64,000 nt of DNA from Apostichopus japonicus (taxonomy: Eukaryota; Echinodermata; Holothuroidea; Aspidochirotida; Stichopodidae). A model generated the notes under the pieces. It was not told the origin of the DNA. It was given only the letters and a program-made list of their open reading frames with translations, and ran no database searches. The position numbers and the translations under genes are program-made. Below, in pieces: positions 24,501-36,500 of this stretch (its first letter is position 1; every line of letters begins with the position of its first letter). The stretch spans positions 23,154,376-23,218,375 of the forward strand of contig NC_092567.1 of NCBI RefSeq assembly GCF_037975245.1. Reading direction: 5' to 3'.

Positions 24501-27500
24501 GCTTTAATTGCGGTCTGAATTTTCGAAAATTCCCTAACCAACATTCTTCATCATACTTCATCATACTCGTGCAATTTTGACCCGTCTGTTAGGGTTTGAA
24601 GGAGGTTTTTTCTATATCGGTTGTCCATAGATGATATTTTGTGCAACATTATGGGTATGTTTTGAAGTGAATTTATTCACGAGAATTGTGAATTTTCAAA
24701 TTCTGAACAGTGGGGCTGACGGATACTGTGGGCCGCGATGAAGAATCACCTACAAAAGCAATGATCCACAGGATATGTGATGAAGTCGAACATGATGTGT
24801 GACTGGTGACAATCTTCAAAAAGGTTATAGATGAGAAAAAAGGGTATTTGGAAATACTTGGTTCTCAGGCAAAAGTGTACATATGGTTGGTCAGTTTCAA
24901 GCCCGAGAAGTGCCATTTCCGGTGATCTGGGGGTACCAAAACCAGAAATTTGCTTGTACGCTGCGCGCCAACCAATGGTGGCACTCCGCGTAGAAAGTAA
25001 TACGCGCCCCCCGGGTTGGAAAATCCTGCATACGCCCCTGGTTAAATGCAGCTTTTCAAGGCCTGGGCAGTGCCATTTACTGCAATCTGGGAGGCAATAT
25101 TTGCCAAAAGATTCTTGTGCACTTCGCGCCAACTTATGGTGGCGCTCCACTTAGATAGTGAGCCAGCAGTTATGACTTTTTATTTCATCAATGGCCTGCA
25201 ACCCCCCCACTTCTGACAAGAAATCTCCGCCACTGGTATGTATTGTACGTATTGTATGTATTTTAGATACTCCTGCAAGCAGGATCTTGCGAAGAAGCCA
25301 TCACTGGCTTATCAAAGCTGCAAGCTGACGCAAGTCAGTCTCTTAGATTCATATTTTAACATCCATGATTATGAATCGTCAATTGTCAACTCTGTAACTG
25401 GACGACATACATTAATCTTGGAATGACTCGAACTTGGGACCTTATGATTGAAAGGCACCGGCGTTAACCACTGAACTAACACTCCCACACCACTGAGATA
25501 ACACTCCCCACATGCACAATAAATTGACACATACAAGTTCAGAAGCAAATTTACTTTCGGCTGGAATGGAAGAGTAACACGTTTGAAGCAACCTGCCAAA
25601 TTCTGCAACTAATAGCCTTTTCTAGATATTGGCAAGTACTTGAAACTGTCAGAGGTTGTACCATATTGGGTGAATACATAAACTTTTCATTCTATCACAT
25701 AACACTAATAATAACACTTATTTATACCGGCGGTCTTAATGCTCTTTACATACATGTGATACAGATAACTGATGTACAAATACCTAAAACAGTTTAGGAA
25801 AGACTTATTCCACTTGGGATATGTTTACAGGTTTAACTTTCCATCACAGACACAGCTCAAGCCTAAATATAACAAACCTTGTTGTGTGTGTTTGTGTGGG
25901 TTTATTTTCTGTTAAAAATGGGTTTTGCAAATAATGAATCATGAACATTAAAGCTCTTCACATGACCTGATTGTGGGCAATGTCAACATGTTTACCTTGA
26001 AAATATGAACAGGAAAACAAAGTGAGAGTAGTTTTCAGTTCCTTGTGGCACTATGACATCACAGACTTACAGCCCAAAACATGACTTTATTGTCAGGATC
26101 TCTCTCAGACGGAGCAAGATTTTCTTTTGGGGATCATTAAATAATGCTTAATAATGGTGGTTAGGTTTAAATCTACACTAAGTTCCATATTAATGGTTGT
26201 GCTTACTTCAGTGTATATGATCACGTTAGTATCACCAGCAAACAGTTTTGACAGAGCCTCGACTGCACTGGGAGGAGTGCAGGACTCAGCTATGCAGCAG
26301 GACTCTGGTATGTTGCTATACTTGGAGGCTAACCAGTCTCCGGGTCCAGATGCTCCACAGCACTCCAGCTATTAATAAAATAAAATTCATGATTAAAAGT
26401 ATATCTGAAAGTGTTGATTACCTTAGTTTATAGCACACACAGAATGAATCTGATATCTAAACTGACAAATCTGTTCTCCCTGATGCTGATCACCGCCCTG
26501 ACCCCCCCCCCCCCCTCCTCCATGATCCACTTTCTTCAAGATCTGTTATTCTGAATCCCTGGAATCATGTCGAGTGGTGACAGATAAGCATTTGCCTAGG
26601 TAAAGTATTTCCAATTGTGCATTCTTGCAATTCTTTATATGAGGCTCCCCTGTCTTTCCAGGCTTCCAAGTTGGAAGAGGAAAGGGCTAAACTCTGAGCG
26701 ACAGAAGTCTTAGAAACAAGGCCCTTTCAAAATACTATTTTGAAGTATTTTGAAGTATCCTAACAATTCTACATTAGAAAATGTCAACTTGGCGAAGCAC
26801 GTGATATCAGGACAAACCTTGCACCTTCTGATGCAAAAGCTACCAAGCAAATTCTTAAACCTAGGCTAAATGTAATGTTGCCACCGTACAACAATTGTCA
26901 GTAAGCTTTCTTCTAATGTTTGGAGCAAGCTACTGACAGGGCCCAAAGATAACATAGTGACAAACAATGCTAACCATAATGAACGTGGTATAAATGGTGT
27001 CATGTTAAGTATGTGATGATTCAAGGCCTGTATCAAAACGTATCACAAATACCTACCTGCTGTTAATAGCAAAATATACACTTTAAATCACTGAACCAGT
27101 AAGAGGTGATTTCCCATCCACCCCTAATCCACCCCCTCCCCCCACCAACTCTCCTTCAAAATGTTAGCTATCTCTGAGAGAATTGAGCCAAATAAAAATA
27201 ACCTCCTTTAAAGCAACTCTAAATTTAAGTGCATACAGCAATTGAACCTATCTGTCTTAAGTTTGTTTTTCAATGGAAAGTAGTGTTGAAATTAGGACTC
27301 TGCCTACCTGCCTCTGTCAGTTCTTCTGAAGACAGAAATAACAGGAGAGATTTGTCTTGACCTTATAAAAGTTCATGCCAATCACAGCAAAGTTACAGAC
27401 CAATCAATATTGCTTGCTGTTGGGGTGTTATTTTTGAATATCCAGCCAAAAACACTTTTTATTGAAATGAAAGTCTGTTTGAGCACAAAACCGCATGATT

Positions 27501-30500
27501 GATGGGAACTAATGATGATGGTTGCATAAATTTTTTTCCACTACAGACCGCCATTGAAATGCTGCGATGTTTGCTCCAAATTCCACTACAGAATAGTACG
27601 CTGGGAGGCTAATCTATGCAAATGGGATGGAAAACGTTTGTGTGCAGTCTGTGTGAAGACTTCCGAGCACGTCGGTTATCATCAACAGGTCTACATTTCC
27701 CATTTGACATATCCTTTCATTCAGTCGAGATTATGATCCCCTTTTGTAATAATCATAATAATATTTGCTTTTTATATAGCGCTTTATACCAGCGAAAGGT
27801 CTCAAAGCGCTTTACAGACATTATATTACCCCTGGTCAATGATAACCTGTCCCAGAGACAGTCCCTCCAGTCGGCAGCAGTTATATAATGCACTCAATGA
27901 CAAGTTACATCACAGGTACCCATTTATAACCCCTGGGTGGAGAGAGGCAAGTGAGATAAAGCATCTTGCCCAAGGACACAACGTAAAGAACAAGGCAGGA
28001 ATCGAACCAGCAATCCTTGGATCACGCGTCCGATGCTCTAGCCAATTGGCCACCTCGCTCTCGTGAGTCTCATACATATGCGAACAGCGCCACCATACTG
28101 TTTACTTACTCCTTGTTGCATGGAGTCCACAGCTTCATTTACAACTTGGTCCTCGCCGTAGACATCTTTAATTGTTTGTGTCATACCTGCAAGACAGAGA
28201 GAGAGAGAGAGAGGATCAAGCCATCAAACCACTTCCTCTAGAGCATGTTATGATTTCAGACTTGAAACAGAATCTCCCCCAAAAACTTCCTGGTTTGGGG
28301 ACTTACGAGCGGCGATATGTCCATACCTGTCTCCTGGTCTATATATTCACTTTCCATTCTACCTGAACTCATTTCATTTCATTTATTTCATCTATACATA
28401 AGAACAATAGAACAAAGTGGTATAGTATAAACAGGACACTAGAAAAACAATAGTAGTTTATCGAGCTAGCGACCAAAAAATAACAACTAACAATGAAAGA
28501 AGGAAACAATTAGGAGTAGAGAAAAATAAACATGAGATAATCAATACTCAGTCAGCATAGTTTTCAATTAGGTGGGCTTTTAGTTTGCACTTAAACGTTA
28601 CATAAGATTTTTAATTTTTTTATATCATACAGAAGCACTTTCCAGGTTTTATAGCAGTAGTTATTCAAGAGTAATTTACCGAGTTTCGAGTGATGTCTGC
28701 TAACTGAAAAATGGGTATTATTCCTCGTACTGTTACATGATTAGAACATTTGTGCACTACAACCACACTTCTGGGGCACCGCCCTCTTTCTCTGCCTTCT
28801 ATATCTACCATTCAAAGAAGCACTGAGTGTTCTATGTAGTACTGTATTTGGTGATCATTTCTTGACCAGGGCTCGTCAGGATTAACATTGTTTTTTTTTT
28901 TTCTTTCTTCAAATTCTTTTCAAATTCTGTGTTTTAAGGTTCATTGTTTTGTGCTATATCTATTTACTTGTTGATAAATAGAATCATAAATAAAACAAAA
29001 TGACAAAAGAAAGATGCTGTTATCTCTGTGACAAAAATATCAACATTTCTCTCATTTCAATAAATATTTCCATTTTTTCTTATAACTTTTTGCAGAAGAA
29101 ACACCAACTATGAACCATCATTCAATATTGTACAAATAAATCAAGTCATGCAGTCATAAGAAGCCAAATGTATTTCAAATGCCCGCCCAACATACCCATA
29201 GTGTGTGGTTCAATAAACATGAGGTATTCTAATCTTAATGTTCAAGATAGTACATTAAAAGAAATGTTTGTTTTCATTCTACTGCTTATGAGAGGCCTTT
29301 ACAGTGCCGTGACTGCCGTCCCACTTCACACGACAGACAACGTTATCTGACGAGATTGTACTGTGTCTAAATACAATGCCAGCAGTGGACGGATACTATG
29401 TACATCAAATAAAACCAATACCAGCAAATATACAGAAACACAAAGTACTAGTAACTAAGAGTAGATGAAACTGATAGGAAGTTTAGAAACAGGCAGTGAT
29501 AACGTGTCTGTATATTGCACTGTCTATTCAACACAACACAGAACCATTGCAGTTTCTGCCTAGCTAGTACCAAATGTATATATAAGTAAGTTGGCCTGAC
29601 GTTTCGATCCTAGCAGAATCTTCTGCAAAGGCTAAATGACAAGAATTTGAAGAAGATCCTGCTAGGATCGAAACGTCAGGCCAACTTACTTATAAACATT
29701 CTCCTACACAGGCTCTCTAGTGGATTAAGCAGTTTGCTAACAGTTTTATTTTATTTTGATTATAGCTAGTACCAAGTTTGGAAAACATAATACTTTTACA
29801 CATATGCAGTATATACTATGCTATATATACATATGTACAAGCTATACATATACTATACATATCGTACAAAATCTATACAAATTTACACATATATACAAAT
29901 GCTACTGTATACATATACTCTACATATACTATATTATACTATACTATAAACATAATATGCTATGCCAGCAAGCCCATGTTTGGTCCTAAAAGCAAAACAT
30001 GTATGGTTAACCCTGCGAATTTAGCCGAACGTTACTCAAGTGCTGTGATAAGATGGGGAGGGGGGTGGGGGGGTGTTTCTAGCCAGCAGTTTAGGCAAGC
30101 TGTTTGACCGACACTCCAAAGGGTAATAATCTTAAAAATAAGTATATTAAGTAATTAATTAAAACAATTTCTTCTTACTCATATTACAATACACAAACGT
30201 TGTACTGCTCCCTTTTTTACAAACATTCTGTTAATATTTTATTCCATTTTCAAATAAGCAATTGTTGAATAAATTATACGTTAACCAAAACTTCCTGTAA
30301 TTCACTGCTAAAACAGTCAAGAAACGCTGTAACCGGTCAACTGAGTGAACCGAAAAGTCCAAACAGTTTGTCAGATGTTTATTAGTCTATACAACCACTA
30401 AACAATCCAATATAAACTGCTTTGGGTTTATTAGACGAGTGGAATCACAGATCATTAGGAAACTCCACAGCTCAGTTGGTCAGACATCATAGAGACCCAC

Positions 30501-33500
30501 ACACACACACACACAGTATGTCGTTATTGCTCTGTCAGTGGTAAATATTAACTGTACTACGGTAAACATCTTCATGTTATTCAAACTTTGAACCCCCTTT
30601 AAACAAGGGTAAGCTACTTTTCACAGACAACATTTTATGCAAGATAACTTACCAGGGTAACTTTCCCAATTTTCCACTTCACGTTTTAAACATGTTCATA
30701 AACCTCATCTTTACATGTTGTTTCGGATGACGGAATGTTGGAACAACCGAATCAAATTAATTCTTACCTTTCTCAATGATCTTCTCTTGGTGGAAAATGT
30801 AAAAAAGGTGTCCTTTAAGCAGTAATGTTATTAGTGAAAAAAAAGTTTGCGTCCCAGGGACGCAAGCCCCTGAAAAAGTTTGCGTCCCGTAAAAAAAAGC
30901 TTGCGTCCCAATCGAAAACCAATTACGTTTATTGTATGACCTACTGTTACTCATACTAGTGTAGTATCACAGCCTATACTTTGTGAAAGTTATACACGAT
31001 ATAGGGCAGAAATGCTCAATGCCTTAACTTCGCTATTTTTCAGTCCGTCCTTCTACTTCCCTACTCGCCAACCCCGAGTAGATCCGTGCTTTGACCTTGC
31101 AGCGATTCCAACAAACAACTCTTCAAAAATCCCAGTACCTACAGTGTGCATATCTCTCGCTAAATTCCAGTTCACTGTACTACTGCATGTACATGCCTGT
31201 TCGAGCTTCATTTTCAACTACACATGCGCAAATCCTTAAAATCTGATCCAACATTTATCCTGGCTCTTTGCAAGCAATCATCTATACAAAAGTTACAGTA
31301 GGTCTACGTGAATAGTTTTTTATGCTATGTAGATTTAAAAAAAAAATCAGTTCAATGTTCTAAAGTAGGCTACAGTAGTTTACACACGAATGTTGCGCCA
31401 AAATAACATTTACTGAAGCACGTGGTTAATTGGACCTCGAAAATTTTTTGCAACAGAAACTACTGATGGTAAGAATGCACATTTTACATTAGCAACTTAA
31501 TACAGAGAGAAGAAACATACTGTGACTGATATAGGCATGCATCAGTTATTACATCGCATACCAATTACATACAATCGTTTGCCATGTAATTACCCCTTCC
31601 ATATTGGTTAGAATTTTTGGGAGGTCGTTACAATAATAATGATGATAATATTATTAGTTTAACCATTGAAAAACACATTCAAATTTATTTTTCTTTCAGT
31701 AGGTGCCCGAAAAAATTCTCAGCATATTGCCCGAATTTTCACAAAAATATTTGGTTGGGGGGCTGCAGCTCCCCCCCCCCCCTGCCTCCAACGCCTATGC
31801 CTCTACTACAGCTTGATACTATAGAAATACTCACTATCCGTAACCAGGACTTTAAGTTCCTCCCGTTGAAGATATGCATAGAATCCACCTCCGACTTCCA
31901 CAACACAAATCAGAAGCAGAAACGTGAAAAACTATTGGAGAAAGGAAGAGATGGATTAATGTACACAGGTCTACAGACAGATTGATATACACAAACACAC
32001 ACAGACATTAAGATATAGTTATTACCATGGTGACCTACTCGTAGATTGACCTGACTCCCCAACGATCGAAAGTTACTTTCAAAATTAGGGAGGAAGAGGG
32101 GGGGGGGGATGTGGACAACCTTGCATGTAGACCTAATCTTTAGCCTACATACAACCCTAAATATGCCCCAGAATTCACCTTTTTTTTCTGGGGGAGGTCT
32201 CTCAGATCTGGCTGAATGTGAAAAATATTTACTGTCATTTTTCTGTCAGTGCAATTAAATTTTGCTTTTGTATTAATTCAGTGGAAATGCCAAGAAGGGA
32301 ATTTCATATTTGCTAGCAGATTTATTTTTTATGGAAAATAAAAGGCATTGGGAAAGGTTCTCATGGATGTTATCGTTACAGATGAGTTCTTTTTGTATTT
32401 AATACAGTATATAGCTTTCATTATTACTTCAGTGCTCACTTCACCATGTAAAAAGTATTGGCTACTAACGAACCGTTATAATTATCTTAAGTGCCGACTT
32501 CAAGACCATTGAAATGTTACATTGCGATGTACTCAAATAATTTCATTTTGTCAATATATATGTAATGAGTATAGGTGCTTAAGAGTGACAAACAATGTGG
32601 TTTGACTGTCTTTTGCTTGACACATCATCATGTGTAAAGGCCCGGTCACACTACAGCGATATTTTATCGGAATACGGTCCGATTTTTCCGATTTTAGGCA
32701 GAAGAGTGAGGTTTGTGGTAGTGAATGTAATGAATGCAGGGAATATCCGAATACCTACTTCAAATCTGAGGGGTTCTAGAACTGACTACATTCTGAAGTG
32801 ACGTCACATCGAAAAACGATAAAAATCGGAAGAGAAATCGGATAGCTATCCGATAAAAGGAAACGGAGTCAATATCAAAAGTTAGGAGAGGGCTGTTCCA
32901 CATCGGAATGGCTCAACAGATAGCAAATCAGGTCCTTTATCACTGTGGCTAGAAGACCCCGAACGGAAAACAGGCTGTTTCGATTCCTCTGGGAAAATCG
33001 GATAGTATTCCGATAAAAAATCGGTATAGTGTGACCGGGCCTTAAAGGGCACAGTATCAGCTGGGCCAGAGGAGAGAGAACAGTGGTAAAACAAACAAGG
33101 CATGAGAAGTCCAGTTATGGTGATGACACAGGGGAAGTAAGTTTAGGTAACTCCTCGCCTTCTTGTAAAGCAGCGTTTCGGTCACTACCTCAACCAAACC
33201 AACAGTAGTAAGTGCATAGAGGTCAAAGGTTATATAAATTGAAAATTGGTCATAATATAACAACATTTTCATCTCTCTCTTCATCGACTATAATTTTCAT
33301 TAGCCATTAATAAGCGCAATCAATCGTTCTTTTGAAGTCTGAAATGTTATTGTCTAACATTTCTCATAAAGCAAAAATGCGTTCGTAGTCTTGTGCATTT
33401 TTCTTTTGCTTTTCTTTGAAAGAAACTGGTCTAGGTATTTTCAATGATCTGATTTGTTATATTATATTTACCGGCATCAAAAATATTATCAGAATCAACT

Positions 33501-36500
33501 CCTTAGGCTATTTGAAATCACAAACCTCAAGGAGATGGCACATCTGTGTGCATATATATAAGTTCAGAGAACTTTTTGCAGTATAACCTTAAAATAAATA
33601 AATTCCAAGCTAAGTATTACATCCAGACAAGAAGTACCTCTCATCCTTCCCCTAACCAAATTAAACCTTCCTACATAGCTATCATGAAATTCACCCCTGG
33701 CATTTAGCAATCCATCTCCCCTTTTTGGTATTTTTGTACAGAATAACATCCTGGAAAAGCAAAATAAACAAAATAGCTGTTTGCTTTTTGAAACAGGTTT
33801 GAAATTCTGCAACGCTTTCTGAAGAGGAAGTTAATCTGTGTGCCACCATTACAGGTTTGTGTTGCAGCTACATATAAGTTGTGGTTTTAGTTTATAAATG
33901 ATACTTGAAACATTGTAGTGGGTTGTGAAAGATTTGTAAACGTATTTCAAAATTTGTAACTTGTTTATAAAATAGAAAGATGGTCAATAATGAACATAGT
34001 TTAATTGAAGCTGTTACTGATTAAACCGGGCAGAGGGGTATGTTATATACTGTACACTGTTCTACTTGTTTTGAACTAGGTGTGCTGATCTATACATGTA
34101 CTGTCCTCTTGTACAGTATTCAAGTAACAGGCCTCAAATTTCAGGCGATTTACTGGCTAAATGATTAGTGGTTAACTGCAGTACCTTCCAATCATAACGT
34201 ACCCAGTTCGAGTCACTCCAAGATTATTGTAAGCCTCCAGTTACAGAGTTGTTGACAATTGACAATTCATAATCATGGACGTTAAATATGAATCTAAGAG
34301 ACTGACCTCTTTTGATAAGCTTTGATAAGCCACTGAGGCTTCTTTGCGAGTTCCTGCTTGCAGGAGGATCTGAAATACATACAAATGCCGGTGGACTTTG
34401 GCCGTAGTTTGCAAGTAGATAGAAGAAAGACACTGACAATTTTTTGCCAGTAGTTATTAAGAATTTAAACACATATTAAATCGGCTGGCAATGGTCAGTG
34501 AAAGAGTCGGCATGCATGATTCCCGTAATTAAACAATAAAATCTAATTACTACTAATTATCAGTGAATATTTATTGGGCTGCTCTCATAATCCGGTTCAG
34601 TAACTGATGTGTGTTGTAATTCAGGACAATATCAGTAAGAGTTTGATTTTATCCAGAAAGTTTTATTTAAAGCACTGTCTTCTTTTCTTTCTTTCTTGGA
34701 AGCAGCTAAAAATTGGAAGCCTGAGAGAATCATAGCTTCAGAGTAATAGCATCAGAGTCATAGCATCAGAATCATAGCATGATGATCATATATTTAACTC
34801 TAGTTACTGCTATCGTGCAGTGTACTGTCTGGTGCACTGAAAGTCATGTACGTACAGTACTTCAAAAACAACCTTCCAAATTCCAAAACCATATTTCAAT
34901 TTTTCAGCAAAACCGCTGAGAAGGAAATGACTTTTCAGACAGGTTGACCCAAATTCTGACAGACCTAATAATTATATTGTCTAACCGATATATAAAGTTA
35001 CACAGCAATTTAGTAAACCGCAAGCAGGCTAAGCTTTTCATAACAACAGGAAAATTAGGTCAGACATGCAGCCAGCCAAATTGGTTTGACATTAAATGCA
35101 ATCAAATGAATGACCACAATATCCACAGTTTATGGTAGGTACTAAGACCATGTATAGTGTATCTGTCAATTCAGTCTGAAATGTTCTGAAAAATAGTCTT
35201 AATGGTACTAACGAAAGTGACTTTTTGGGGCATATTTTTCCCGTCATTATTCTGTTTGATGCTCTAGCTCTGGATGTTTGAGAGGATGTAATAAACAACC
35301 CAATGGTCTAAAAATGAGGGAGATTGAAGGGTGGTTTTAAGGGTTTTTGGAAAGATTCAGCAGCAATAGTTGCAGGCAGATCGTGTTGCAGAGTACACTA
35401 CAGTATGCTTTACTCTTTTCATCTCTTAATCTAGCTAGAAATCTGATCTGGTCCTGGTAGTAACAATTGCATGTTACTGTGAAAGTCCAAGCACTCAGCT
35501 ATGATATTACATGGTAGGACATGTCAGTTGAAAACTTCCATAATCTGGGCACTAGCGGCGGTCTCGGAAAGTGAAACATTTAGTGTGTAAGTCAATGGCA
35601 TGACTGTAGATTGTGAATTGTGGTAGGACACTATTACAATCATTGTGTTTACAGTCTGTACTGTGGATGTGTGGTGTGGGTTGGGGGGGAGGGGGTTGAG
35701 GGGCGGGTTGTGATCTAGTTTCAGAGGACCTCTCTTTGACTTCATGCATGTCCCTACGCCTTTGGTACATCTATAGCAGAACATTAGTTACGTCATTACT
35801 GGGTTATGTTGAAATCAATTTGTGATTGCTTGAATTAGTTCACCTGACTTGTTTTGTCTCGCTAGTTCTGTCTGTACTGTGGCTGATTAACAGTTATCTC
35901 TCTGTTGCTGCTGCTGAATGTAAGAGGAAATGGTTTTTTCTTTTTTTGGGGGGGGGGGGAGGAGTCTACTGTGACTAACGAGCTAATATTGCTGTTGTAA
36001 TCACCAGACAGTTTTAAATTACTTCATCTTCGCTGTAAGATGTCAAATCTCTTCTCCCAGTGATGTCTTTAATATGACCAGCTCTAGGCAGGACTAGATC
36101 TACGTTAAAGGAACAAGCTGATATTTCAATGAGGGTAACAAATTTCTGTGTCTGCATGGGGGCCATCTGAAGCCACAAAGGGAACCCATCCATATTTTAG
36201 GTCAGCATGAAAGCAGACCACCTCCTGGACTTCACTATTGTGTGTGTGTGTGTCTTCATCATAGGTAGGTTAAGTACGGCAGTGTTAAGCCATGGTGAGG
36301 AGATGGAGAATGGGGAGGCGGGGGAGGGGGAGATAATGGAATCAAAAGAGCCCAGCCCAGTATACACACAGTACAGTGAGATTTGGTAGTGCAGTGATGT
36401 GGCATGATGTGTGATGAGCAATTAGTAACCTTTCTAATCTTTTCTCCAGTGAAAACCATCAACTTTGTTCAAGAAAGCTGCGTTTGTGTGAATTTGAATA

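Larger units (their letters stand above)
23288..25235. mobile_element. Composite hAT-like element (1948 bp) inside SINE tails
   Basis: Ends CAGTGGCGGAGA... and, inward from the right, CAGTGGCGGAGATTTC, each followed by G-rich runs. The flanks gtatgtat at 23280-23287 and 25236-25243 match 8/8, though they lie in a GTAT microsatellite, so the duplication is not conclusive. It contains a second complete element (23870-24426) and a lone terminus-like segment at about 25003-25040 (CAGGGGCGTATGCAGGATTT, read inward). No transposase frame is recognisable. Confidence 0.72.

Noticed and set aside
24746-25150. 134-codon minus-strand frame
   Set aside because: Lies across repeated modules of the hAT-like element; no domain and an equally long frame on the other strand.
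26207-26368. Alternative donor gtgata about 30 nt before the chosen end of gene B exon 5
   Set aside because: Would leave phase 1, while exon 6 starts in phase 0 with the conserved Gly-Cys.
29646-29694. Hammerhead ribozyme
   Set aside because: Only GAAAC and one small stem fit; the CUGAUGA half of the core is not present, so not annotated.
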